Below are positions 8,191 to 17,680 of a DNA stretch of 64,000 bases, in pieces. Made by a program: the position numbers and the translations under genes. The DNA is taken from assembly GCA_017460085.1 (NCBI GenBank), contig JAFUBQ010000002.1, positions 36,228 through 100,227 of the forward strand. Direction: 5' to 3'. The notes below the pieces were generated by a model, which searched no databases, was not told the DNA's origin, and saw only the letters and a program-made list of their open reading frames with translations. This DNA comes from Alphaproteobacteria bacterium. Lineage in GTDB: Bacteria; Pseudomonadota; Alphaproteobacteria; RF32; CAG-239. Numbering within the stretch: the stretch's first letter is position 1; every line of letters begins with the position of its first letter.

Positions 8191-8773
8191 AGAACTTATT
8201 TTTGCCAGCCGTAATCAGGGGAAAATTGCAGAAATAACACAAATGCTGGCACCGCTCGGCATTACGGTAAAGTCAGCGCTTGAGCTTAATTTGCCTGATG
8301 TTGAAGAAACAGGCACAACTTTTGCCGAAAATTCTTTATTAAAATCGCAAACAATTGCCAAAGCACAGGGAATACCATGCATTGCCGATGATTCCGGCCT
8401 CTGTGTTGATGCTTTGAACGGAGCACCGGGGGTATATTCGGCACGTTACGCACCTAACCGAGATTTTGATAAAGGTATGGATAAACTGCTTAAAGAAATG
8501 TCTGAAATTGAAAATTGCGACCGTTCGGCTCATTTCAGTTGTGTTGTTTCTCTAAGCTGGCCAAACGGAAATTATGAACTGTTTGAAGGCCGCGTTGATG
8601 GTAAAATTGCCGAGCAAAAAATGTCCGGAGATGAAGGGTTTGGATATGACCCGCTGTTTATTCCAAAAGGATATACGCAAAGTTTTGCTCAAATGAGCCA
8701 CGATGAAAAAAACAAAATTTCGCATCGCGGTCGTGCTATGGCAAAGTTTAAGGCATATATTGAAAGTTTGTAG
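8183..8773 (+). CDS. rdgB: XTP/dITP diphosphatase (RdgB/HAM1)
   Basis: 196-residue house-cleaning pyrophosphatase that hydrolyses deaminated purine triphosphates (ITP, dITP, XTP). Family motifs: FASRNQGKIAEI at the N-terminus, ETGTTFAENSLLK, IADDSGLCVDALNGAPGVYSARY and GFGYDPLF, with SHRGRA near the end. The ATG at 8183 was chosen because AGGAAG lies 6-7 bases upstream and the protein then begins directly at the conserved strand; the frame stays open further up but would run into the CNNM gene. Confidence 0.93.
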   Translation: MIKELIFASRNQGKIAEITQMLAPLGITVKSALELNLPDVEETGTTFAENSLLKSQTIAKAQGIPCIADDSGLCVDALNGAPGVYSARYAPNRDFDKGMDKLLKEMSEIENCDRSAHFSCVVSLSWPNGNYELFEGRVDGKIAEQKMSGDEGFGYDPLFIPKGYTQSFAQMSHDEKNKISHRGRAMAKFKAYIESL

Positions 8774-8781
8774 GCTAAAAA

Positions 8782-11700
8782 ATGGCAAAAAAGCGTATTT
8801 TTAATGTTTCGGCCAGTGCTTCTTTTGTTGATATACTTGCCGAACATTTTCTGAAAACCGAAAAAGACAATTTATCGCAAGTTTTGTTTTTGTTGCCGAA
8901 TCGGCGTGCTTGCCGTGATTTAGCCGATGCGTTTGTGCGAGCAAACGGATTAGAACCGACAATTTTACCGCAAATGAAACCGGTTGCAGAGGCCGAAGAA
9001 GACGCTGTATTGCTCAGCGGTCAGGCAAATTTGACAATGCAATTTGCGCCGGCCGTCAGCAACTCAGAAAGATTGTTCTATTTAAGTAAACAAATTATGG
9101 AAAACGGTCAATCTTTGGGCATTAGCACCGTTACGGCAGCGCAAGCATACGAGCTGGCGCAAAGTTTGTCTGTTTTTTTTGATAATTGCCAGCAACAGCA
9201 AAAAAGTCTGGACGGACTTGATAAGCTGCTGGAAAATTATCCTAATTATGCCGAGCATTGGCAACGCACTTTAGATTTGTTAACACTGCTGCGAAAAATG
9301 TGGCCGCAATATCTGCAACAGCAAAACAAAACAAACATTATACAGCGGCAACAGCTTTTGCTGGCAGCAGAACTGGACTATTGGCAACAAACAAAAACCT
9401 CACAGCGCATTGTGGCTGCGGGTATTACTGCCGCATTTCCGATACTTAAAAAATTAGTAAAAACAGTCTATGATTTGCCTAACGGTGAGGTTTGGCTATA
9501 TGGCCTAGATAAATACTTAAGCGAACCGGATTGGGAACAAGTGGAAGTTCATCATCCGCAATATGAGCTGAAAGAGCTGCTTGAATGTTTGAATTTGAAA
9601 CGTTCCGAAGTTCAAGATGTTGTTTTGCCTGAAGCGCGCGAGTTTTTGGTTAGCGAATGCATGCGACCGGTTAAAACCACCGACGTTTGGCGCACTTTGC
9701 CGCAAAATGAAAATTTTTCATCGGCACTTAAAGGGTTGCAAATTGTAGAATGTGATGATATGCGCCAAGAAGCAAATGCTGTTGCCTTAATTATTCGCAG
9801 CACGCTGGAAAACTCAAAAAAAACCGTTGCTTTGGTAACAGGCGACAGAAATTTAGCGCGATGTGTGGTTGCAGAACTTAAACGTTGGAACATTACTGCC
9901 GATGATTCTGCAGGTTTACCGCTAAATCAAACTCCTATCGGTATTTATTTGCGCTTAATTATAGAAACAGTACGCAATAATTTTACTCAAACCGATTGTA
10001 TGGCACTTTTAAAGCACCCTTTCACATCATGCTCCATGAATAAAGCAAAATGCCGTAAACTGGCGCGGCAACTTGAATTATATTGGCGGCACGATAAAAA
10101 ATATGCTAAAACAACAAATAATGAAGAACAAGTGTTGCTTGCAGCATTCCAAAAATGCTTACAGCCGCTAACCGATTTATATGCCAAAAGCACCGTCAGC
10201 TTAACGGAAATTTTGACGGCGCATATTCAAACAGCAGAAAATTTAGCCTCAACCGATGAAAAAAGCGGCGATAAAATTATCTGGCGGCTAGATGCCGGAA
10301 AAATGGCAGCCGACTTTGTGAACGACTTGTTAACAAACGGCGAAATATTTGGTGCGTTCAAACCTTATGAATATGGCAGCCTTTTCAACAAAATGTTGCA
10401 AACACAAAATGTGCGCATACGATATGGTATGCATCCGCAAGTAAAAATTTTAGGACCGATTGAGGCTCGCTTAACCCAATTTGATATAACCATAATCGGC
10501 GAGGTTAACGAGGGCTTTTGGCCGGCATCTCCGGCCAGCGATATGTGGATGTCTCGGCAAATGCGCGAAGACTTCGGTTTACCTGATAAGGAACGTGCCA
10601 TCGGCGTTTGTGCTGCTGATTTTGCACATTTGCTTAATTCAAAAGAAGTATATTTAACCCGCGCAGCACGTCTTGACGGCGCTCCTACGGCTAAATCTCG
10701 CTGGCTGTTGCGCCTAGAAACGGTTTTAACGGCATTGCTCGGTAAAAGAGAATCCATATATAATCTATATGATAGGCAGTATGTATCTTGGGCAAAATTT
10801 GCCGAACGCGCAGAAACGCTTAAACCGATTAGCGCACCACAACCACGACCTACCGTAGAAAAGCGGCCATTGCAGCTTTCCGCTTCTAACATAGATTCGC
10901 TGTTTCGCGACCCGTATACTATTTTTGCTAAATACATTTTGCAATTATATCCTTTAGACGATTTAGACCGCCGTTTTGACCGCCGCGACTATGGTAATAT
11001 TGTGCATAAAACAGTTGAATTATTCAATCGCCGCTACGGCGCCTCCATGCCGAAAAACGCTAAAGAAGAATTGTTGCGTTTGGGAGAAGAACAATTTAAG
11101 GCAGCAAATATTCCAACCCCAATCCGCGTTTTTTGGTGGCCCAAATTTGAACAAACTGCCGATTGGCTGATTGCTACCGAACAAAATTATCGGCAAAATA
11201 TTACGGCAATATATAACGAAATTGAAGGTAAAATGAAGTGGCCGCTCAGTAACGGAACAACATTCACTTTAACTGGTAAAGCTGACCGCATAGATATTAC
11301 CGATGACGGTATGCTGCATATTATCGATTATAAAACCGGCTCAGGCGGCTACCCGCAATCATTAAGAGAGATGAAATTAGGCTATGCGCCGCAATTACCA
11401 ACTGAAGCATTGATTGCTTTAAACGGCGGTTATGCCGACATTTCCGCACATATGCCAATAAATACGCTTGCCTATTGGCTTTTGGGTAAAGATACAAAAG
11501 AACTTAAAGAGGAAGAAGTCAGTCAGGTTATATCTTTGACACAAGAAAACATAAAAAAACGTTTGCATGAATTTTATGAGCAAACACCGCCGGCACCATA
11601 TGTTTATAAACCGGACCCACTGAATGTTACGAAATATTCCGATTATGAGCATTTGGCCCGCTATAGGGAATGGGGTATTAGTGACGATAAAGAAGGATAA
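8782..11700 (+). CDS. addB: Double-strand break repair protein AddB
   Basis: 972-residue partner of the AddAB helicase-nuclease (the RecBCD counterpart) that processes DNA ends for RecA loading. It begins with an inactivated helicase-like region (LLPNRRACRDLADAF) and ends in a RecB-type nuclease domain: YGNIVHKTVELF (~735), a central GKADRIDI and the catalytic DYKTG motif near residue 851. Sequence and length fit the alphaproteobacterial AddB type. Eight bases separate it from rdgB and three from addA. Confidence 0.92.
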   Translation: MAKKRIFNVSASASFVDILAEHFLKTEKDNLSQVLFLLPNRRACRDLADAFVRANGLEPTILPQMKPVAEAEEDAVLLSGQANLTMQFAPAVSNSERLFYLSKQIMENGQSLGISTVTAAQAYELAQSLSVFFDNCQQQQKSLDGLDKLLENYPNYAEHWQRTLDLLTLLRKMWPQYLQQQNKTNIIQRQQLLLAAELDYWQQTKTSQRIVAAGITAAFPILKKLVKTVYDLPNGEVWLYGLDKYLSEPDWEQVEVHHPQYELKELLECLNLKRSEVQDVVLPEAREFLVSECMRPVKTTDVWRTLPQNENFSSALKGLQIVECDDMRQEANAVALIIRSTLENSKKTVALVTGDRNLARCVVAELKRWNITADDSAGLPLNQTPIGIYLRLIIETVRNNFTQTDCMALLKHPFTSCSMNKAKCRKLARQLELYWRHDKKYAKTTNNEEQVLLAAFQKCLQPLTDLYAKSTVSLTEILTAHIQTAENLASTDEKSGDKIIWRLDAGKMAADFVNDLLTNGEIFGAFKPYEYGSLFNKMLQTQNVRIRYGMHPQVKILGPIEARLTQFDITIIGEVNEGFWPASPASDMWMSRQMREDFGLPDKERAIGVCAADFAHLLNSKEVYLTRAARLDGAPTAKSRWLLRLETVLTALLGKRESIYNLYDRQYVSWAKFAERAETLKPISAPQPRPTVEKRPLQLSASNIDSLFRDPYTIFAKYILQLYPLDDLDRRFDRRDYGNIVHKTVELFNRRYGASMPKNAKEELLRLGEEQFKAANIPTPIRVFWWPKFEQTADWLIATEQNYRQNITAIYNEIEGKMKWPLSNGTTFTLTGKADRIDITDDGMLHIIDYKTGSGGYPQSLREMKLGYAPQLPTEALIALNGGYADISAHMPINTLAYWLLGKDTKELKEEEVSQVISLTQENIKKRLHEFYEQTPPAPYVYKPDPLNVTKYSDYEHLARYREWGISDDKEG

Positions 11701-11703
11701 AAA

Positions 11704-14700
11704 ATGAGTGCTAAAACTATAACCGATTACAAAACTCAAAGAGAAAATTTGGTGCAGTTGGCAACAAAACAGCAACACGCTGCCGCAAATCCAAACGTTT
11801 CGGTTTGGGTTAGCGCTTCAGCCGGAACCGGCAAAACACGCGTGCTTTCCGACAGAGTTTTGCGTATGCTGCTCAAAAACATAGATGCCGCTAAAATTTT
11901 ATGCTTAACTTATACCAAAGCTGCAGCCGTAGAGATGAAAAACCGCATTTTTGAACGTTTAAGCGAATGGGCTGTTACCAACGAAGACGAGCTGGAAAAA
12001 AATTTGCTTGAGTTGCTGGGAGATGAACTTATCACTCCTGATGAATTTGCAAACATAAAAAAACTCGCCCGCACCAGATTTGCCGCTCTGCTTGACACTC
12101 CCGGAGGACTCAAAATTCAAACAATTCATAGTTTTTGCCAAGAAATATTGAAGCGCTTTCCGCTGGAGGCTGAAATTTTACCATATTTTGATATTATGGA
12201 AGACCGCGAAGTTGACGAGGTTCTGCATAGTTTGCAAAATAAAATACAAACAGAAGCCGAAAAAAATCCTAATTTGCCGATAAGTTTGGCGCTGCAATAT
12301 CTAAACGCCCACCTTGATGAAAACAGTTTTCCGAAAGTAATGAAAAATATTGCCGATAAGCGCAGTGAAATTGCTTCTTTACTATGCCAGTTTTCACAAA
12401 TTAACGATTTTGCATCAGCACTGCAAAAACGCCTGCAAATTAATCCGCAAATTAAAACCGAAGATTTGCAGAAAATGTATATGGCAGAAATTGACCGCTC
12501 CGCCGTAAAACAATTTTTACCTTTGTGGCAAAGCGGCAAAAAACAATGCGACCTCAAAAATTCTGCTTTAATGGCTGCAATGTCAGAACAAAATTTTCCT
12601 ATATCCGATTATGCCATCTATACTAAGATATTCAGCGCAAAAAATATTGCGAGTGCTGAATTAAGACGAGCAAATCCAAATTTTGACGACTGGATTGAGC
12701 AAGAAAAAGAACGCACGGCAACTTATGCAAACAAAATATTACATTATAATCTCTATGCGGCAACGCTTAATTTAATGATTGTAGCGGCAGAATTTATCAG
12801 TCAATATGAAGAATTTAAGCATCGTAACGGTAAAATGGATTATACTGATTTAATCTTGCTAACCAAAAATTTGTTGCAAAAATCGCAAATGGCTGATTGG
12901 GTTTTGTTCAAACTAGACGGCGGAATTGACCACATATTAATTGATGAGGCACAAGATACATCTCCTTCCCAATGGGACATAATCGGCGCATTAAGTGCCG
13001 AATTTTTATCAGGAGAAGGTTTAAAGGATGCTTCCACAATTTTTGCCGTTGGCGACCGTAAACAATCTATTTTCAGCTTCCAAGGGGCAGATCCGGATAA
13101 ATATGACCAAATGGCAGCAGAAACAAGCAAAAGCGGAAGTCGTTTTCAAAAAGTAGATTTAGAGGTTTCATTCCGTTCAGCACCTGCCATATTAGAAACC
13201 GTAAACAAACTGTTTGCTTCCCCGCAAATGTCTGTAGGTGTTGTGACTAATGGCGAAAATGTGCATCATATTGCTTCGCGTGCCGGAGAATTCGGTGAAG
13301 TACAAATTTGGCCGCTTATGGTTAATCCGGCCGATTATAAAACCGAAAAAAACGGGCAAATTCCGCTTTTAATACAAAATACCGAATTTTCACTAAAACA
13401 GCAAATGGCTGAAGCCATTGTTAATGAAATTATACGCTTGCACACTCAAAGTCAAAGTTCAGAACAGCCACTGCATTACAGTGATTTTATGGTTTTGGTG
13501 CAGCGCCGAAAAAGCATTGTTAATGAATTTATCCGCGCCTGCAAAAAACATAATATTCCAGTAACCGGTGCCGATAAACTGCTTTTAAGCTCAGAAATTG
13601 TGGTGCAAGATTTAATTTCGCTTGGCAAATTTTTACTTTTGCCGGAAGATGATTTATCGTTGGCAGAAGTTCTTAAATCACCGCTTTTCGGACTTGATGA
13701 TGATGATTTAACCGAACTTTGCTATAATCGCCGTACAGCCTCGTTATGGCAATGTCTATTGCAAAACGAAAAATATGCAACAGTTAGTGAAAAATTACAA
13801 AATTTGCTGAATAAGGTAGATTTTTTGCGCCCGTTTGAACTTTATACCGAAATTCTCACAACTCTTAACGTCCGCTACAAAATGACCTTGCGCATGGGTA
13901 TGGAAATTGAAGATTCTCTTGATGAGTTTATGAATTTAGCTCTTTCTTTTGAAAAAGATAATATTCCAACTCTGCAAGGATTTATCCGTTGGCTTGAGCA
14001 AGCCGAGGTAGAAATTAAACGCGAAACCGACAGCAAAGATATTGATGCCGTGCGCTTAATGACGGTTCATCGTTCTAAAGGCCTGCAGGCTCCGGTGGTT
14101 TTTTTGCCTGATAGCGGCACGGCTAAAACCATAAACCGCGAACAGAATCTCTTAATTGATGACAATATAGCTTATTATCCGCTTAATAAGGATTATTATG
14201 ATGAAAATTGCGATAATATATTGGAAAAAGAAAAACAAAAGCATTTAGAAGAAAGCAAGCGTCTGCTCTATGTTGCAATGACCAGAGCCGAGGACCGATT
14301 GTATATTTGCGCATTTCAAAACGGCAACAGCTCAAAAATTCCAGAAAATTCGTGGTTTAATATGTGCCAAAATTTTTTATGTTGCGAAAATGATAATAAT
14401 AAATCAATGGACCAAATATGGCGGTATACATCTCCGCATATTGTAAACAAGCGTTCCAAGGAAAAAAATATGCTAAAAATTGAGCGTATCCCTCTGCCGA
14501 CGTGGATAAACGAACCTGTTGCCGATGTTTCTGCTTTAGCAAAACCATGGACACCGTCCAAACCGGAAACTGAAGATGAAGTTGATTCCGCTTCACCGCT
14601 AGCTGTTAACGGCAATTATTATCGGCGCGGAACAATTATCCATAAACTGTTGCAATATCTGCCGCAAACTAAAGGCGATAAACAAGCAATAATGCAAAAA

Positions 14701-15078
14701 TTTTTGCAGCGCCATGCAACAGGCATCAGCGAATCCGAGCAACAACAAATTATAAAAGAAGTTCTTAATTTGCTAAATGACGAGCGTTATGCCGTTATAT
14801 TTGGCAGTAAGTCGCGTGCCGAAGTTCCAATTATGGGAGAAGTTGACGGTAAAATTATTTCGGCTCAGCTTGACCGTTTGGTAGTTCTTGACGACAAAGT
14901 AATAATTGTTGACTTTAAAACCAACCGACCGGCAGCATCTAATTTAGAAGAAACACCGCCGGCCTATAAAAAGCAACTTACCGCTTATACCGAGTTAGTT
15001 CAGCGCATATACCCGCACCATAAAACAGAAGCCTACATTTTATGGACCAATGTGCCGCGTTTAATGCAAGTAATATAA
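11704..15078 (+). CDS. addA: ATP-dependent helicase-nuclease AddA
   Basis: 1,124-residue UvrD-like motor of AddAB. Walker A SASAGTGKTRVLSD is at residues 38-50. The DEAQDTSPSQW Walker B motif, GDRKQSIFSFQGADP (motif III) and VMTVHRSKGLQAPVVFLP-type motif V region follow. The C-terminal RecB-like nuclease has GTIIHKLLQYLP, AQLDRLV and VDFKTNRPA. It ends four bases before the convergent rpoH stop. The thioredoxin gene often found after addA in alphaproteobacteria is absent. Confidence 0.95.
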   Translation: MSAKTITDYKTQRENLVQLATKQQHAAANPNVSVWVSASAGTGKTRVLSDRVLRMLLKNIDAAKILCLTYTKAAAVEMKNRIFERLSEWAVTNEDELEKNLLELLGDELITPDEFANIKKLARTRFAALLDTPGGLKIQTIHSFCQEILKRFPLEAEILPYFDIMEDREVDEVLHSLQNKIQTEAEKNPNLPISLALQYLNAHLDENSFPKVMKNIADKRSEIASLLCQFSQINDFASALQKRLQINPQIKTEDLQKMYMAEIDRSAVKQFLPLWQSGKKQCDLKNSALMAAMSEQNFPISDYAIYTKIFSAKNIASAELRRANPNFDDWIEQEKERTATYANKILHYNLYAATLNLMIVAAEFISQYEEFKHRNGKMDYTDLILLTKNLLQKSQMADWVLFKLDGGIDHILIDEAQDTSPSQWDIIGALSAEFLSGEGLKDASTIFAVGDRKQSIFSFQGADPDKYDQMAAETSKSGSRFQKVDLEVSFRSAPAILETVNKLFASPQMSVGVVTNGENVHHIASRAGEFGEVQIWPLMVNPADYKTEKNGQIPLLIQNTEFSLKQQMAEAIVNEIIRLHTQSQSSEQPLHYSDFMVLVQRRKSIVNEFIRACKKHNIPVTGADKLLLSSEIVVQDLISLGKFLLLPEDDLSLAEVLKSPLFGLDDDDLTELCYNRRTASLWQCLLQNEKYATVSEKLQNLLNKVDFLRPFELYTEILTTLNVRYKMTLRMGMEIEDSLDEFMNLALSFEKDNIPTLQGFIRWLEQAEVEIKRETDSKDIDAVRLMTVHRSKGLQAPVVFLPDSGTAKTINREQNLLIDDNIAYYPLNKDYYDENCDNILEKEKQKHLEESKRLLYVAMTRAEDRLYICAFQNGNSSKIPENSWFNMCQNFLCCENDNNKSMDQIWRYTSPHIVNKRSKEKNMLKIERIPLPTWINEPVADVSALAKPWTPSKPETEDEVDSASPLAVNGNYYRRGTIIHKLLQYLPQTKGDKQAIMQKFLQRHATGISESEQQQIIKEVLNLLNDERYAVIFGSKSRAEVPIMGEVDGKIISAQLDRLVVLDDKVIIVDFKTNRPAASNLEETPPAYKKQLTAYTELVQRIYPHHKTEAYILWTNVPRLMQVI

Positions 15079-15082
15079 AAAA

Positions 15083-15961
15083 TTATTGCATGGTTTCTAT
15101 TGCTTTTGATATTTTGCGAATCGAATTAAGTTCAATTTGCCGTACCCGCTCTTTTGAAATATGATAAATACGGCTTAAATCTTCAAGCGTGGCATTTTCA
15201 TCGGCCAAACGCCGCTGATATAAAATATCTTTTTCTCGCGGATTTAATACCGTAATAGCCTGATTAAACAGTTTGCGCCGATAGTTCAACGTTTCACGAT
15301 AAGCCAGTCGTTCTTCCTGATTTGGTTTAGTGTCATAAATAAAATCCAACCACTCCGCCGTACCGTCTCCATCTCCGTTATCAACAGTAGCATTAAGCGA
15401 ACCATCGTGCGCTTTAAGCCGTGTATTCATATCGGTAACCTCTTGCACGCTAACATCAAGCGAATTTGCAATATCTTGTAAAATTTGTGCCGAAAGTTCA
15501 CGGTCATCGGTTAAATTCAGCTGATTTTTAATTTTGCGCAAATTAAAAAATAATTTTTTCTGCGCCGCAGTTGTGCCAAGTTTTACCAGCGACCACGAAT
15601 TGAGAATATATTTCTGCACCGCCGCTTTAATCCACCACAAAGCATAAGTAGAAAAGCGAAAGCCTTTATCCGGTTCAAAACGATCAATAGCATAAATCAG
15701 GCCTATATTACCTTCAGAAATCATTTCGCTTAAAGGTAAGCCGTATCCCTTATATTGCGAAACAACTTTCACCACTAACCGTAAATGCGATGTAATTAAA
15801 TGATAAGCAATATCTTTGTCACCGGTTTTTTTATATTGCACCGCCAGCTGATATTCTTCATCTTGCGTAAGCAGCGGAAATTTGCGTATGTTTTGTAAAT
15901 AGCGCGCCAAATTAAGTTCCGGCGAAAAGTCAAGTCCTATAAGAGAAGTCCCATTTTCCAT
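15083..15961 (-). CDS. rpoH: RNA polymerase sigma-32 factor
   Basis: 292-residue heat-shock sigma factor. Region 2 contains LITSHLRLVVKVVSQYKGYG and GNIGLIYAIDRFEPDKGFRFSTYALWWIKAAV. The RpoH box QKKLFFNLR, diagnostic of sigma-32, is present. Region 4 ends with the HTH (ATLEDLSRIYHISKERVRQIE). The ATG at 15961 was chosen over the one at 15988 because AAGGAGG lies 5 bases upstream. A sigma-32-type promoter is visible before htpG at 51273-51302, giving a likely target in this window. It is convergent with addA. Confidence 0.94.
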   Translation of the reverse strand: MENGTSLIGLDFSPELNLARYLQNIRKFPLLTQDEEYQLAVQYKKTGDKDIAYHLITSHLRLVVKVVSQYKGYGLPLSEMISEGNIGLIYAIDRFEPDKGFRFSTYALWWIKAAVQKYILNSWSLVKLGTTAAQKKLFFNLRKIKNQLNLTDDRELSAQILQDIANSLDVSVQEVTDMNTRLKAHDGSLNATVDNGDGDGTAEWLDFIYDTKPNQEERLAYRETLNYRRKLFNQAITVLNPREKDILYQRRLADENATLEDLSRIYHISKERVRQIELNSIRKISKAIETMQ

Positions 15962-16054
15962 AGCGTCCTCCTTATTGTTGACCGTCATAATTTTAGTAAT
16001 TGCATTATTAAATGCAATATAGTCTTTGGTTTAATAGTTGCTTAGTTCTAAATT

Positions 16055-16660
16055 TTAGCCGATGGTTAAAACCATTTTATTATCATTACTTTCCAAAGTA
16101 ATTGCCGCTTTAGTTCCCAACAATTCACGTAAGTAAATCAGTTGCACAAATTGTGCCGCATTTTCTGCCGGCTTTTGCCCTTGCAAAATTTGCTTATATG
16201 TCGCAATTTTCGGTTCTGATAGTGCAGTTTGCGAGGTTGTTTCAACCACAACTTGCCGCCCGACTTGAACTTTAATATGCCCGCCGCGCAAACAAACTTC
16301 AGCGCCAATCATCAAACACAGGCACAAAACTTTAGCCATTTCCGGTATAATTTTATTGCATTCAAAATCAATTTTATAATTGCGACTACCTATAACATTT
16401 AAATAATCGCAGCATATTTTTGCTATTTTATCAGAACTAACAGCACTTGTATCTAGCCCGAAAGCCAGCCGAAAAAATTGCTGACGAGCACTTAAAGTGG
16501 CCGCAGCCGTTGTTAAAACGCTTAAATCACTTTCATCAAGCACACTTCCGGCCTCAGATAAAATTTCCATTACATTATTTAATGCTCCGATATTACCGAT
16601 TAAATCGTGGCTGATACGTGTACAAACAAGTTCTGCTAATTCAGTCCTTGCAATATCCAT
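16055..16660 (-). CDS. chpT: ChpT-like histidine phosphotransferase
   Basis: 201 residues. The opening ELVCTRISHDLIGNIGALNNVMEIL carries the phosphorylatable His (H18) in the HDL context typical of ChpT, followed by a helical dimerisation region and a degenerate HATPase-like C-terminal domain. In Caulobacter, ChpT passes phosphate from CckA to CtrA and CpdR and so controls cell cycle and replication. The presence of a TTAA-N7-TTAA CtrA-type site in the candidate origin at 54981-54995 is consistent with such a circuit, but cckA and ctrA lie outside the window. Confidence 0.82.
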   Translation of the reverse strand: MDIARTELAELVCTRISHDLIGNIGALNNVMEILSEAGSVLDESDLSVLTTAAATLSARQQFFRLAFGLDTSAVSSDKIAKICCDYLNVIGSRNYKIDFECNKIIPEMAKVLCLCLMIGAEVCLRGGHIKVQVGRQVVVETTSQTALSEPKIATYKQILQGQKPAENAAQFVQLIYLRELLGTKAAITLESNDNKMVLTIG

Positions 16661-16672
16661 TTCTTTTTACTC

Positions 16673-17545
16673 CTAAAAAGTATAAACCGCCGTATTCATA
16701 AATTTTTGGTCTTCACGTGACATTCTAGTATAATCCAACTCCAGTAACATCGGGTCGGTTAAAATGAGCCTGCCGGTTGCCGCCTGCAAATAAGGTTTAT
16801 TTTCGCCCAAACCCCAAATGACCTGCTCTTTATTATCCGGAACACCATATTTTTGATTAATTTTTTTCCAAAATTCAAACACCTTCAAATTTTGTAAATA
16901 TGCAGCTTTTGTGCCGCTGCCGGTAACATTGGCCGCTTCGGTATGATACATAATGCGATGCACTTTATTACCGGTAAAGTTGCTGGTATAAAAAACTTCC
17001 ACTTCTTCTTTGGTATGAAAATTGGCATATTTTTCGTGCTGCACATATTGATAATTTTTCTGCTTTGCCATTTTAACCACACAGTTGCCAATGCGTTCAA
17101 ACCCAACAACACCCTGATTGCGGCACATTTCTTCATAGCGCCAACGAATAAAATTCGGAATTTCCAAATGCTCATAAGTTTTACGATATCCACGTTTTTG
17201 CATTGCCTGAGCCGTTTGCTCTCTGTTCATGCGCAACATAATGCCGGAAATATCGAACACCGAAGCATTAGAGCGATGTATTTGCGGCTGAGAAGAATCG
17301 CCAACCGAAGCAATGGCTGCAGAACCTTTTTCGGCCACTGTTGTCACTAAATTATTAATCCAAGTGGCATTTTCCTCTTGCTTTGGCTGTTGAACCTTCT
17401 TCGCGTCTTGCGGCGCATTTTCATCTGCATTTTGCACATATTCAGTCAGCGAATCTGTTTTTTTTTCATCTTCAGCAACAACGCTTGAGGCCGATAAAAT
17501 GCCGACCAATACTAAAACACCTGTTTTTTTTAAATTTATTGTCAT
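16673..17545 (-). CDS. Exported hypothetical protein
   Basis: 290 residues with an N-terminal signal peptide (basic MTINLKKTG, hydrophobic core, cleavage probably after VVA near residue 24). A low-complexity acidic and Gln-rich linker (about 25-60) leads to a folded C-terminal part containing three Cys and many aromatic residues. I recognise no domain. It lies 12 bases upstream of chpT on the same strand, so it may share that transcript. Periplasmic location is inferred from the signal peptide. Confidence 0.7.
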   Translation of the reverse strand: MTINLKKTGVLVLVGILSASSVVAEDEKKTDSLTEYVQNADENAPQDAKKVQQPKQEENATWINNLVTTVAEKGSAAIASVGDSSQPQIHRSNASVFDISGIMLRMNREQTAQAMQKRGYRKTYEHLEIPNFIRWRYEEMCRNQGVVGFERIGNCVVKMAKQKNYQYVQHEKYANFHTKEEVEVFYTSNFTGNKVHRIMYHTEAANVTGSGTKAAYLQNLKVFEFWKKINQKYGVPDNKEQVIWGLGENKPYLQAATGRLILTDPMLLELDYTRMSREDQKFMNTAVYTF

Positions 17546-17680
17546 CTCTTAACTCAATAAACTAACCTTGTAACCAAATTTATCATTGTGGTTTTAAAAA
17601 AGGTTTAAAATGCGCCAAATTATTATTTACAATGAAACATAAGCGGTTTATTTTAAGCCTGTCTGATATAAGGAGATGAA